53,046 bases of DNA from Spirochaetales bacterium (lineage in GTDB: Bacteria; Spirochaetota; Spirochaetia; Treponematales; UBA12059), in contig JAFGJV010000056.1 in assembly GCA_016928955.1 (NCBI GenBank), positions 1-53,046 of the forward strand. The letters run 5' to 3'. The first letter of the stretch is position 1. Each line of letters opens with the position of its first letter. Below the pieces are notes generated by a model. That model was given only the letters and a program-made list of their open reading frames with translations, was not told where the DNA came from and did not search any database. Position numbers and translations under genes: made by a program. Below, in pieces: positions 25,603 to 33,669 of the stretch.

Positions 25603-27144
25603 TCAGGCCAGGCGGCCGTACAGGCCGGACAGGTCGCGCAGCTCCTGTGCCAGCGCGGCCGTCAGCTGGCCCGTCAGCAGGCGCCATTCCCAGTTGCCGC
25701 CCAGGGTGCTGGGCGTGTTCATCCGCGCCGACTTGCCCAGGCCGAGCAGGTCCTGGACGGGGAAGACCGAAAAATCGGCCACGCTTTTCATGGCCTCGCG
25801 CATGAGGGCGCGCACGCGGTCGGCGGGGCTGTACCCGAGGTACAGGTCGACGGCAGACAGCTCGGCAGGGGTGGCGCTTTCAAGCCAGCCGGCCATGGTG
25901 TCGTTGTCGTGGGTGCCGGTGTACACCACGGACGCGGTGTTGTAGTTGTGCGGCAGGAAAGGATTGGCGGGATTCAGGCCCGATTCGCGAGCGTCAAAAG
26001 CGAACTGCAGTATCCGCATGCCCGGAAGGCCGAACTCGTCGCGCAGGGCGCGAACCTCGTCGGTAATGAACCCCAGGTCCTCGGCTATGATCGGAAGGCC
26101 GCCGCCCAGCCGTTCCCTGAGAGCTGCCAGGAGAGCCTTGCCCGGCGCCGGTCTCCACGTGCCCTCTCTGGCTGTCTTCTTGCCGGCAGGCACGGCCCAA
26201 TACGCGTCCAGGCCGCGGAAGTGGTCGATACGGACGATGTCGTAGAGCCGTAAGGCCGCTTCCACCCTGGACAGCCACCAGGAAAAACCGTCCGCGGCGT
26301 GCCTGTCCCAGGCGTACAGAGGATTGCCCCACAGCTGGCCGTCGGCGGAAAAATAGTCTGGCGGCACACCGGCCACCTCGTTGGGTCTGCCGCTGGAATC
26401 CAGGTCGAACAGCTCTGGCCGCGACCACGCGTCGGCTGAGTCCATGGCCACAAAGATGGGCAGGTCCCCGATTATCTGTATGTTTCGCGCGGCCGCCTTG
26501 GCCTTGAGAGCGTCCCATTGACGGTAGAACAAAAACTGGGCCGCCTTGCGGACCTGGAGGTCGCCTGACCGTTCGGAACGCCGGCGCTCGAGAGTGGCCT
26601 CGTCCCTGCCTGCGTAGGCTGGCGGCCAGTACGCGTTCCACGACGAGTCGCGGATACCCTCGGCCGATGCCCTGGCGTCGTATTCTTCCTTGATGTCCAT
26701 GAAGAGAACGAAGTCGTCCAGCCAGAACGAGTGCTCCCGCGTAAAGGACGTGAACGCCGCGCGGTCTGCCGTGCCCGCGCCGGCCACAAAACGCTCGGCG
26801 GCGCTCCTGACGAGCCGCTTGCGCCGGGGAATGAGGGAGCCGTAATCCACCGCGCCTGTCTGGGGTACGCGCTCGGCGGCCAGCTCGGCAGCCGATATCA
26901 GTCCGTCGGACAAGAGGAATTCCGGCGATATGAGCAGCTCATTGCCGGCGAAGGACGAGAACGGCGCGTATGGCGAGTCTCCATAGCCTGTCGGGCCAAG
27001 GGGAAGAACCTGCCACACGCCTTGTCCGGCATCGGCCATCCAGTCCAGAAAACGTTCCGCCTCCGGACCGAGGTCGCCTATGCCAAAGTCTCCGGGGAAG
27101 GAGCTGGGGTGTATGAGTATGCCGCTGCATCGTCTGGCGTTCAT
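25603..27144 (-). CDS. malQ: 4-alpha-glucanotransferase (amylomaltase)
   Basis: 513-residue GH77 enzyme that transfers alpha-1,4-glucan segments between malto-oligosaccharides, freeing glucose. Family landmarks are HPSSFPGDFGIGDLG near the start, the nucleophile Asp in RIDHFRGLDAYW, the acid/base Glu in IIAEDLGFIT, and the third carboxylate in THDNDT. The start at 27144 is preferred because GGAG sits seven bases upstream; a GTG four codons earlier would use those same bases. Its promoter has a palindrome in the spacer, so a repressor may control it. No other maltose gene is near. Confidence 0.96.
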   Translation of the reverse strand: MNARRCSGILIHPSSFPGDFGIGDLGPEAERFLDWMADAGQGVWQVLPLGPTGYGDSPYAPFSSFAGNELLISPEFLLSDGLISAAELAAERVPQTGAVDYGSLIPRRKRLVRSAAERFVAGAGTADRAAFTSFTREHSFWLDDFVLFMDIKEEYDARASAEGIRDSSWNAYWPPAYAGRDEATLERRRSERSGDLQVRKAAQFLFYRQWDALKAKAAARNIQIIGDLPIFVAMDSADAWSRPELFDLDSSGRPNEVAGVPPDYFSADGQLWGNPLYAWDRHAADGFSWWLSRVEAALRLYDIVRIDHFRGLDAYWAVPAGKKTAREGTWRPAPGKALLAALRERLGGGLPIIAEDLGFITDEVRALRDEFGLPGMRILQFAFDARESGLNPANPFLPHNYNTASVVYTGTHDNDTMAGWLESATPAELSAVDLYLGYSPADRVRALMREAMKSVADFSVFPVQDLLGLGKSARMNTPSTLGGNWEWRLLTGQLTAALAQELRDLSGLYGRLA

Positions 27145-27212
27145 GGTCGACTCCACTTAGGGCCCGGCTGGCGCATTGCTCGGAAGACGGTGGCCAACTC
27201 AGGCTAGCTATA

Positions 27213-27241
27213 TGTATAAAACCGGTTTAGCAATTTGTCAA
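27213..27241 (-). promoter_or_regulatory. malQ promoter with palindrome in the spacer
   Basis: Minus strand -35 TTGACA (27241-27236), 17-base spacer, -10 TATACA (27218-27213). The spacer contains the perfect palindrome AAACCGGTTT (27219-27228). A palindrome with a central CG inside a sugar-gene promoter resembles LacI/GalR-type operators. Confidence 0.7.
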
Positions 27242-27380
27242 AGGGGTGGGGAAGAATTTCTTGTTCTACGCGCATCCGGCGGCGCAAAGTGCCGTGGACT
27301 GGGCTACAATTCGCCGCCTGAGCGTATTCGAGCATTCAACGGGCCACATTTGCCTTCCATTGGCGCAATCATGACTTGCG

Positions 27381-27409
27381 TTGGCATGGCATCGGTGTTA
27401 GCATATATG
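27381..27409 (+). promoter_or_regulatory. Promoter for the 5'-nucleotidase gene
   Basis: -35 TTGGCA (27381-27386), 17-base spacer, -10 TATATG (27404-27409). An alternative overlapping pair is TTGCGT-N17-TAGCAT. Confidence 0.55.
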
Positions 27410-27420
27410 TCCCACGCGAG

Positions 27421-27437
27421 AACGCACAACGTGCGTT
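27421..27437 (+). promoter_or_regulatory. Inverted repeat just downstream of the nucleotidase promoter
   Basis: Perfect 7-bp arms AACGCAC / GTGCGTT separated by AAC, about 11 bases after the -10. The position is right for a repressor site; it could also be a 5' stabilising hairpin. Confidence 0.4.
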
Positions 27438-27477
27438 TCACGCATATCAGAACCACAAATCCGTTCAAGGAGGACGT

Positions 27478-29031
27478 ATGAAACGTTTTGCACTCGCGCT
27501 TGCCGTCGTAGCCGCATTGTTCGCGGCGGCCTGCGTGAGCACGCCCAAGGCTCCGGCCTCGGCCGAGCTGGTCGTGCTGCATTTTAACGATTACCATGGC
27601 CAGCTGGCCGCGGACGCTAATGGCCAGGGTGGCATAGCCGCCATGGCTGGCTACGTGGCGTCTGTCCGCAAGGCCAACAAGAATGTGTTGCTCCTGAACG
27701 CCGGAGACATCAACACCGGCTCCATGGTGTCCGACAAGAACAACGCCCTGCCCGACATCGAGATATTCAACCAGATGAGCGTGGACGTCATGACCGTGGG
27801 CAACCACGAGTTCGACAAGGCGCCCGAGGTGATGGCCGCCCAGATAGCGGCGTCGGACTTCCCCTGGATTTCCGCCAACATCCGTAAGGGCGGCGCTCCG
27901 GCCTTCCTCCACTATGTGGTCAAGACCGTGGGCGGCCTCAAGGTCGGAATTTTCGGTCTCACCACGTCTGACACCCCCGTCAAGGCGCACCCGCTCAAGG
28001 TCGCCGAGTACGATTTCACCGACGAGATCGAAGCCGCGCGCGAGACCGTGCGCATCCTCCGCGAGCTCGAGCAGGTCAACGTGGTCATAGGCCTTTTCCA
28101 TACCGGTCTGGGTGAAGGTTCTGGCCCCACGCCCTCCGACAAGATCGCCGCGGCCGTGCCCGGCATCGACCTGATCGTGGACGGCCACAGCCACACCGAC
28201 ATGGCGGAGCCCGTCATGTCCGGCGGCACCCCCATCGTGATGGCCGCGTACAACGCCCGCAAGGTGGGCAAGGCCGTCATAGCCTTTGCCGACGGTAAGG
28301 CCAGCCTCAAGTCCTGGGAAGCCGTCCCCATGAACCTCAAGGACAAGGATGGCAAGCTCATAGGCGCCGCCGTTACCCCTGACGCCGGCACCGAGGCCCT
28401 TGTCAAAAAGTACGCCGACGAGATCAAGGCCGCGTACGCCGTGCAGGTGGCCACCACCAGTGCCGCGTTCGACATCGGCGACCGCCTGGTCCGCAAGCAG
28501 GAAACCCCGCTTGGCAACCTGGTGGCCGATTCCATGATCTGGAAAGTACGCGCCATGGGCATCAAGGCCGACTTTGCCGTGACCAACGGCGGCGGCATCC
28601 GCAAGAGTATCCCTGCCGGCGTTGTCACCAGGATGAACGCCTATGAGGTTCTGCCCTTCGGAAACACCCTGGCCTACTTCGAGATGACCGGCGCCAAGGT
28701 CATGGAGCTGTTTGCCAACGTTGGCAAGATCAGCCCGGGCAACGGCGGCTGGGCCAACATGTCGTCCGACGTCCGCTACACGGTGGACCTGAGCGACAAA
28801 GCGGTTAAAGACCTGACCATAGGCGGCAAGCCCGTGGACATGAACAAGACCTACATTGTCGTGACCAACGACTTCCTGGCTGTCGGCGGCGACGGTGTCT
28901 ACCCGGTGTTCGGCGCGCTGAAGTTCAAGGATACCTTCCTTGACATGCTGGAAGGCTTCATCGAGTACATGAAGCAGCTGCCCCAGCCCCTGACCCCGGC
29001 CACCGATGGCCGCGCCAAGCTGGTTCCCTGA
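27478..29031 (+). CDS. 5'-nucleotidase / UshA-family lipoprotein
   Basis: 517-residue two-domain metallophosphatase of the 5'-nucleotidase family, removing phosphate from extracellular nucleotides or nucleotide sugars. The signal peptide ends AAACV, giving lipidated Cys19. Metal ligands are Asp38 and His40 (FNDYHG), Asp77 (AGDINTG), Asn109-His110 (VGNHEFD), His208 and His237/His239 (DGHSHT). The C-terminal substrate domain has TNGGGIRKSIPAG and LPFGNTLAYFEMTG. AAGGAGG stands four bases before the ATG. Two terminators follow. The nucleosides it releases could feed the deoD operon further right. Confidence 0.92.
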   Translation: MKRFALALAVVAALFAAACVSTPKAPASAELVVLHFNDYHGQLAADANGQGGIAAMAGYVASVRKANKNVLLLNAGDINTGSMVSDKNNALPDIEIFNQMSVDVMTVGNHEFDKAPEVMAAQIAASDFPWISANIRKGGAPAFLHYVVKTVGGLKVGIFGLTTSDTPVKAHPLKVAEYDFTDEIEAARETVRILRELEQVNVVIGLFHTGLGEGSGPTPSDKIAAAVPGIDLIVDGHSHTDMAEPVMSGGTPIVMAAYNARKVGKAVIAFADGKASLKSWEAVPMNLKDKDGKLIGAAVTPDAGTEALVKKYADEIKAAYAVQVATTSAAFDIGDRLVRKQETPLGNLVADSMIWKVRAMGIKADFAVTNGGGIRKSIPAGVVTRMNAYEVLPFGNTLAYFEMTGAKVMELFANVGKISPGNGGWANMSSDVRYTVDLSDKAVKDLTIGGKPVDMNKTYIVVTNDFLAVGGDGVYPVFGALKFKDTFLDMLEGFIEYMKQLPQPLTPATDGRAKLVP

Positions 29032-29037
29032 GTTGTA

Positions 29038-29069
29038 AGCCGGCGGCTCATGGCCGTCGGCTGTTTTTC
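29038..29069 (+). terminator. First terminator after the 5'-nucleotidase
   Basis: Arms 29038-29046 and 29054-29062 (AGCCGGCGG / CCGTCGGCT, one mismatch) followed by GTTTTTCT. Confidence 0.75.
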
Positions 29070-29089
29070 TGCCATGCTAGGCCAGATCG

Positions 29090-29124
29090 CGACCCGGACC
29101 GCAGCGCGGTTCGGGTCGTTTTTT
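29090..29124 (+). terminator. Second terminator after the 5'-nucleotidase
   Basis: A long stem with outer arms 29090-29096 and 29112-29118 (CGACCCG / CGGGTCG), extended inward by CCGC / GCGG, followed by six T residues. The T-tract overlaps the end of cobS on the other strand. Confidence 0.8.
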
Positions 29125-29896
29125 ATACCGCCAGGGCAGCGGCAAGGAGAAGGACGCTCAGCTCGCCAAGCTCAACGGCGGCTCCCAGGGCGTCGCCGGA
29201 CACGCTGCCGAAGGTCTTTCTGTACCACAGGGCGGGCGGAAGGGCTCCGAGCAGGGCGGCGGCCGCTCCCAGGGGTATGGCAAGGGCCGCGCCAAGCGCC
29301 CCGTAGGCAAGACCGGCCAGCAGGGCGGCGGGAGCGGCCGCGCTTACAAAGCCCGCTACCCCCGCGGCCGGCTTGGCCTCCGATAGGATGGAACCAAGCC
29401 CGGATCCATCGGACGGCGGGGCCAGCCAGGCGGCTATCAGGGCCGACAGTCGGCCGGCGGCCGGAGCCAGGGCCAAGCAGGCCCAGGCCAGGGCTCCAGA
29501 GCCGAGCACCGTGGCAAGGGCGGCTATCCTGGCGGATAGGGTAAGGACGGCGGCGAATACCCCGAACGAGCCCAGCCGTGGATCCTTCAGGGCCTCACGC
29601 CTCCGTTCCGCGTCGCCCGTAACGCCAAGGGCGTCGGCCGTGTCGGCCAAGCCGTCAAAATGGAACAGGTTGAAGGCCAGATACTGGACCGTCACGGCGC
29701 TTATGGCCGACAAAACGCCCGGCCCAAAAAGGGCAAGCCCCACTGCCGCCCCGGCCATGGCCGCTATCGAGGCCGGAATGCCCACCAGGGGGAGCATCCA
29801 CCCAACGGACGAGTAATCAGGAGCCGTTTCCAGCCTGACCGGCACGCGGGACATGAGTGAAAAAACGCTTGCCGCCCGGTGGAGCAGGGGTTTCAT
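29123..29896 (-). CDS. cobS: Adenosylcobinamide-GDP ribazoletransferase
   Basis: 257-residue cobalamin (5'-phosphate) synthase. It joins adenosylcobinamide-GDP to the lower-ligand alpha-ribazole in the last steps of cobamide assembly, at the inner membrane. Six or more hydrophobic helices are visible, and the family motif FHFDGLADTADAL (78-90) carries the conserved acidic residues. The start codon overlaps the stop of the upstream CbiR-like gene by four bases. It is the last gene of the cobU - CbiR-like - cobS operon. No cobT, cobC or cbiB is present in the window. Confidence 0.93.
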   Translation of the reverse strand: MKPLLHRAASVFSLMSRVPVRLETAPDYSSVGWMLPLVGIPASIAAMAGAAVGLALFGPGVLSAISAVTVQYLAFNLFHFDGLADTADALGVTGDAERRREALKDPRLGSFGVFAAVLTLSARIAALATVLGSGALAWACLALAPAAGRLSALIAAWLAPPSDGSGLGSILSEAKPAAGVAGFVSAAAPAALLAGLAYGALGAALAIPLGAAAALLGALPPALWYRKTFGSVSGDALGAAVELGELSVLLLAAALAV

Positions 29897-30606
29897 GGGT
29901 GGCTTCCTTTCTCCGGGGACGAGTCGAGACCGCGCATCAGGTTCAGGCAGGGTTCCAACTCATGCCACGAGAACAGCTCAAGCTCTATCACGCCGGGAAA
30001 ACCTTTCAGGAAATCCGCAAGGCCGGCTAGCCAGGGCTCGTCGGGGCCAAAGGGTACGTGGTCGTTGCGGCCGTTCCAGCCATGGGCGTGGATTTCTGCC
30101 ACCCTGTCCGCGCGGGAAAGGGTCCAGACCGCCGGATCCCGACCCTCCATGGCCAGGTGGCCAAGATCCGCGCAGAGCGGGGGCGGTCCGTATGCCGACT
30201 CGGCAAGGGCCGCGTCGGCGGGCTCGAAATCCGCCAGGCGCGTGTTTTCCAGAAAAAATCGGCGCTGGCCAAACGTGGCACGCCATTCATCCAGAAGCCG
30301 CGTGAACGCCGGGATGCCCGACCGGTCCCGCGGCGGGTGCACCACAAAGGATTCCGCCAGGCCATCCAGGCGTTCCACCAGCGAACGCTGGCCAGGCAGC
30401 AGGGGATCGGGGAGATGGGCCGTGAACGAGAACTGTCTGCGGGCATCCGTGAGCTCGGGCAGCTCGCGGGCGAACAAGGCCTCCACATCGTCGTCGTACA
30501 TGAAAAAGAGGAGTTCAACCTGGCGTTGGTCGGTGTTCGCTTCCAGCCAGCGCAGGTTCTCGGCGTAGGTGCCGGGTATCACGTAAGACGGTACGGACAG
30601 CCTCAT
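29893..30606 (-). CDS. Predicted cobamide-remodelling phosphodiesterase (CbiR-like)
   Basis: 237-residue protein with the look of a TIM-barrel of the AP-endonuclease-2/xylose-isomerase-like superfamily: FTAHLPDP, RRFFLENTR, CADLGHLAMEG, EIHAHGWNGRNDHVPFG. His, Glu and Asp residues at the strand ends fit a metal site. CbiR, described from Akkermansia, belongs to this superfamily and removes the lower ligand of pre-made cobamides to yield cobinamide phosphate. Lying between cobU and cobS, such an activity would let the cell trim foreign cobamides and rebuild them. The name rests on fold and context, not on alignment; another sugar-phosphate isomerase-like enzyme remains possible. The start is ATG at 30606, directly behind the cobU stop. 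Confidence 0.6.
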   Translation of the reverse strand: MRLSVPSYVIPGTYAENLRWLEANTDQRQVELLFFMYDDDVEALFARELPELTDARRQFSFTAHLPDPLLPGQRSLVERLDGLAESFVVHPPRDRSGIPAFTRLLDEWRATFGQRRFFLENTRLADFEPADAALAESAYGPPPLCADLGHLAMEGRDPAVWTLSRADRVAEIHAHGWNGRNDHVPFGPDEPWLAGLADFLKGFPGVIELELFSWHELEPCLNLMRGLDSSPEKGSHP

Positions 30607-31092
30607 TTACTTGACCCTGAGCGGAATGCCGGCGACCATGAGCTCCACGGCGTCCGCGGCGGCGGCCAGGCGGGCATTGGCCAGGCCAAGGGCCACGCCG
30701 TAGCGGCGGGACAGAGGATCGGCGGGTATGACGCCCATGCCAATCTCGTTGGTCACCAGCACGGCGTCCTCGGGCATGGCGGCTATGAAGCGGTCCAGGA
30801 TGGCTTCCCAGTCCTGCTCTCGTTCCTGGAAAAACAGGTTGTTGAGCCACATGGGCACGCAGTCCAGCACCATCCGTGGCCCGATGGCGCGGTCTATGTC
30901 GATGGGTTCCTCGCGGGTGACGAATTCCGGACCGCGCTCGGCCTTGTGCCTGGCTATGCGGTCGCGCATTTCGTCGTCAAACGGCAGGGCGGTGGCTACA
31001 AAGAGGCGGGAGCCATCCGGAAAAGCCCTGGCCAGCTCCAGGGCCCGTGTGCTTTTGCCGGATTTGACACCGCCCGTAATTAGGGTACGCAT
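30607..31092 (-). CDS. cobU: Adenosylcobinamide kinase / guanylyltransferase
   Basis: 161-residue bifunctional CobU (CobP). It phosphorylates adenosylcobinamide and transfers GMP from GTP to form AdoCbi-GDP, the CobS substrate. The P-loop is GGVKSGKS (7-14). The segment FVATALPFDDEMRDRI and the following RHKAERG contain the conserved His that carries GMP. The C-terminal VTNEIGMGVIP is typical. The start at 31092 is chosen from family length and from a promoter whose -10 ends six bases before the ATG. A longer frame to 31206 overlaps the divergent DinB gene. It is the first gene of the operon. Confidence 0.93.
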   Translation of the reverse strand: MRTLITGGVKSGKSTRALELARAFPDGSRLFVATALPFDDEMRDRIARHKAERGPEFVTREEPIDIDRAIGPRMVLDCVPMWLNNLFFQEREQDWEAILDRFIAAMPEDAVLVTNEIGMGVIPADPLSRRYGVALGLANARLAAAADAVELMVAGIPLRVK

Positions 31093-31098
31093 GGCCTG

Positions 31099-31127
31099 AC
31101 CATAGCCGGGGCCGACCTGTCCGTCAA
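31099..31127 (-). promoter_or_regulatory. cobU operon promoter, leaderless geometry
   Basis: Minus strand -35 TTGACG (31127-31122), 17-base spacer, -10 TATGGT (31104-31099), six bases, ATG at 31092. No ribosome site is present. No cobalamin riboswitch can be fitted into this gap. Confidence 0.65.
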
Positions 31128-31156
31128 GCAAAACCGTCTTGGCGACCCTTATGCTC

Positions 31157-31185
31157 TTGCGCCCGCGGCCAGAGGCCGCTAGCAT
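31157..31185 (+). promoter_or_regulatory. Promoter of the DinB-fold gene, leaderless geometry
   Basis: -35 TTGCGC (31157-31162), 17-base spacer, -10 TAGCAT (31180-31185), seven bases, ATG at 31193. No Shine-Dalgarno is present. Confidence 0.5.
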
Positions 31186-31192
31186 TGACCGC

Positions 31193-31684
31193 ATGCGTAC
31201 CGACATACGTCTTCTTCTGGACTACGCGGACGACGAATTCGATGGCGCGTCGTTCAACGGGCCTTCCTTGATGAAGACCCTGGACGGCCTGTCCGCAGAG
31301 GCGGCCGCGGACAGGAACACCTTTGAGGGCTACAGCGCCTGGGACGTGGCCCTTCACTGCCTGTTCTACAAGTATTTTATCGCCAGGGAATTCGGCAAGG
31401 CCGGCCCGCTCGAGCCCTATCCGTACGAAGAGGGCAATTTCGCGGAGCGCGGGCCGACCGACGAGGGGAGCTGGGCGGCCCTGAGGGCGTACATGCGCAA
31501 GGCCCACGCCGTATGCCGCGACGCGATAGCGCGCGCCACCGACGACGAGTTGGCGGAGCTGGTGCCGTCATGGAAGGTGTCCAGGGGCAAGGCCGCGGCG
31601 TGGCTGGCCGGGCACGACACGTACCACACGGCCCAGATCCGGAGCATGGGCGTACCCGGCATCAGGGAACCTTGGAAACGGTGA
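31193..31684 (+). CDS. DinB-fold protein
   Basis: 163-residue four-helix-bundle protein of the DinB/YfiT-like superfamily, a group of thiol-dependent or metal-dependent transferases. The metal-type histidines are visible in WDVALHCLFYKY and in the C-terminal GHDTYHTAQIR. Cofactor and substrate cannot be told from the sequence. The start at 31193 is preferred over the frame start at 31139, since the extension would overlap the divergent cobU promoter. It has no ribosome site and lies seven bases behind a -10 box. A small GC-rich inverted-repeat region follows. Confidence 0.75.
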   Translation: MRTDIRLLLDYADDEFDGASFNGPSLMKTLDGLSAEAAADRNTFEGYSAWDVALHCLFYKYFIAREFGKAGPLEPYPYEEGNFAERGPTDEGSWAALRAYMRKAHAVCRDAIARATDDELAELVPSWKVSRGKAAAWLAGHDTYHTAQIRSMGVPGIREPWKR

Positions 31685-31732
31685 GCCCAGGCCTTCCGCT
31701 GAAATACCCGGCGGCCCGTTAGCCGCCTACCA

Positions 31733-31751
31733 GCAAAGCCGCTTGCTTTGC
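31733..31751. repeat. GCAAAGC inverted repeat, family C copy 1
   Basis: Arms GCAAAGC (31733-31739) and GCTTTGC (31745-31751), centre CGCTT, flanked by CAG on both sides. The same core occurs at 51873-51907. It lies at the convergent end of the DinB and GAF-kinase genes and may act as a terminator. Confidence 0.5.
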
Positions 31752-31761
31752 CAGCGGCCCG

Positions 31762-33519
31762 TCAGCCGCCCGGGGCTTCCCTGATCTTGAGCACCAGCGA
31801 CGATCGTCCTCGGTCGTCCGTCTCCTGCCTGAGCGCCGAGCCGTGGAGCTCGATCAGCCGGCGGGCAAGGGGCAGGCTGATGGCGCTTGGCTTGCCGCCG
31901 TCCTTCCCGCCGGAATCCAGGACGCCGTACTCGGCCATGGCGCGGTCTATGTCATCCAGCTCTATGCCGCGTCCTTCCATGGCGATCCTGATCTCCACGC
32001 CGTCTTGGGCGGGCGACGCCGATACCACGGGCGCTGCCGTTTCGGACCGTGCCTGGGCGGCGGCCAGGAGGGATGCCAGCGCCTTGCGCAGGCGCGCCCT
32101 GTCTGCCGCTATGGGCCTGAGCCCCTGGGGCACGTTGAGCACGGCCGAGCTCCCGGCTTCGGCCGCCGCCTCGGCGAGCAGGGTCGGTACGTCGGTGGCC
32201 TCTATGACCAGTTCCAGCTTTCCAGCCTCTATCCGGGCCATGTCCAGCACCTGGTCCACCAGGGTGGCCAGTTGCCTGCCTGCGCCCTCCACCCTGCGCA
32301 ACATGGATTGCTGGGCATCGGAGAGGGACCCGTGGAGGCCCTCCGCAAGGAGCATGCTGTAATTGAGTACCGCGTTGACGGGTGCGTTCAGCTCGTGGGA
32401 CATGGCGGCCAGGAATCGTGATTTGACGCGGGACGCCTCCTCGGCCTCCAGTCGGGCGGCCATGGCCCTGCCGTACAGGCGGGCATTATGCACGGCTATG
32501 GCGGCGAAACTGGCCAGGGCCTCGCAGAAACTGAGGTCGGCCGGCAGAAAGCCCGTTTCGTCGGTTCCCCGCCATACCGCTAGGACGCCCAGCACGGAAT
32601 TCCTGAACGACAGCGGGGTTGCCAGAAGCTTTTCCTGAACCCGGTCCTCGGGCGTGCCGTGCAGGTGGATGCCCCGCGAGTCGTTGTACGTGTCGTTGAC
32701 GATCTCGCCGACGCCGCTTTGCGCCACGGTGCCTACGATGCCCTCGCCCAGGCGCACGGTGTCCGCCTGGACTTCCGCGGCGGATATGCCTTTGACGGCC
32801 ACGGCGCTCAGGGTTCCCGTGGACTGATCCATGATATACACGGCGCTGGTGTCGCGGGTGAGCAGCTCCCAGGCACGTTCGGCTATCACCGACAGGACGG
32901 AGCTGTATTCAAGTGATGACGTCAGCTCCCTGGATATTTCCAGGAGCACCCGATTTTCCATAGCCCTGCGCGCAGCCTCGTTGGCCGTGCGGGCACCGGC
33001 CAGGGCGCCTGCCGCCGTGGCCGCTATGGACTCCAGCATGGAAACGTCTTCCGGCGTGAAGAAGCCCTCGGTCTCAAGGTTCTGCACGGACAGAACGCCG
33101 AACGCCTCGCCGTTCCACAGCAGGGGGACGCCCAGCCAGGATTTCGGGCTCTTTTTGTCCACCCGTATGGAGCCCAGCCGGTTCAACGTGTTTTCCGTGT
33201 CGTTCTGAATCAGCAGGGGCGACTTGCGGTCCATGACGACGCTGGTCAGGCCGGCGCCGTAGCGATAGGGCGGCAACTCGGTCCTGATCCCGTCGCTCAT
33301 GAGGAAGGGCGTTTCCCACTGCGTGCGGTCTTCGCTGGCTATGGCGATGTACACGGTCTCCGTGCGGAAAATCTCGGCCAGGATCTCGCCGATGCGGGAG
33401 CACAGGGAGCCGATGTCTATCTCAGAGGACACCGCCAGGGCTATCCTGTTCAGGATTTCCAGGCGTTTGTCGGCCGGGTTCTGCGTGTTGTTGCCGTCAC
33501 CCTGCTTGCCGGCAGGCAT
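31762..33519 (-). CDS. GAF-GAF histidine kinase with degraded ATPase domain
   Basis: 585-residue cytosolic sensor. Two GAF domains (about 20-175 and 190-345) are followed by a HisKA dimerisation domain with the H-box AAMSHELNAPVNAVL (His375). The ATPase domain that follows is abnormal. The N-box position reads LRKALASLLAAAQARS (478-492) without the essential Asn, and the DxGxG box reads MEGRGIELDD (514-523) without the Asp. I infer it cannot bind ATP normally and may be phosphorylated by another kinase or act as a scaffold. GAAAGGG precedes the ATG. No response regulator is adjacent. Confidence 0.85.
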   Translation of the reverse strand: MPAGKQGDGNNTQNPADKRLEILNRIALAVSSEIDIGSLCSRIGEILAEIFRTETVYIAIASEDRTQWETPFLMSDGIRTELPPYRYGAGLTSVVMDRKSPLLIQNDTENTLNRLGSIRVDKKSPKSWLGVPLLWNGEAFGVLSVQNLETEGFFTPEDVSMLESIAATAAGALAGARTANEAARRAMENRVLLEISRELTSSLEYSSVLSVIAERAWELLTRDTSAVYIMDQSTGTLSAVAVKGISAAEVQADTVRLGEGIVGTVAQSGVGEIVNDTYNDSRGIHLHGTPEDRVQEKLLATPLSFRNSVLGVLAVWRGTDETGFLPADLSFCEALASFAAIAVHNARLYGRAMAARLEAEEASRVKSRFLAAMSHELNAPVNAVLNYSMLLAEGLHGSLSDAQQSMLRRVEGAGRQLATLVDQVLDMARIEAGKLELVIEATDVPTLLAEAAAEAGSSAVLNVPQGLRPIAADRARLRKALASLLAAAQARSETAAPVVSASPAQDGVEIRIAMEGRGIELDDIDRAMAEYGVLDSGGKDGGKPSAISLPLARRLIELHGSALRQETDDRGRSSLVLKIREAPGG

Positions 33520-33589
33520 GTAGCGCCCTTTCCGGGGCCGTTACGCAGCACGATGCCGCCGTGCGGACACGGGCCGGCCCCCGACAACC

Positions 33590-33618
33590 AGTGTAGGCTG
33601 ACGGGAGCTCCTCTGCAA
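33590..33618 (-). promoter_or_regulatory. Promoter for the GAF kinase gene
   Basis: Minus strand -35 TTGCAG (33618-33613), 17-base spacer, -10 TACACT (33595-33590). The leader to the ATG at 33519 is about 65 bases. Confidence 0.6.
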
Positions 33619-33669
33619 GGCGGGCCATGCCCGTTGGCTGCGTGACCCGGTGGCTGTCCGGATGCGCCC

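Larger units (their letters stand above)
27145..27477. other. Divergent control region between malQ and the 5'-nucleotidase
   Basis: About 330 bases. It holds the malQ promoter (27213-27241), the nucleotidase promoter (27381-27409) and an inverted repeat (27421-27437). The stretch 27242-27380 shows no gene or hairpin that I can support; the open frames in it have no ribosome site. Confidence 0.6.

Noticed and set aside
29050-29544. 164-codon plus-strand frame after the 5'-nucleotidase
   Set aside because: Runs through two terminators and is antisense to cobS.
31093-31192. Cobalamin riboswitch ahead of cobU
   Set aside because: The gap to the divergent gene is only 100 bases, the promoter ends six bases before the ATG, and no B12-box-like sequence is seen.
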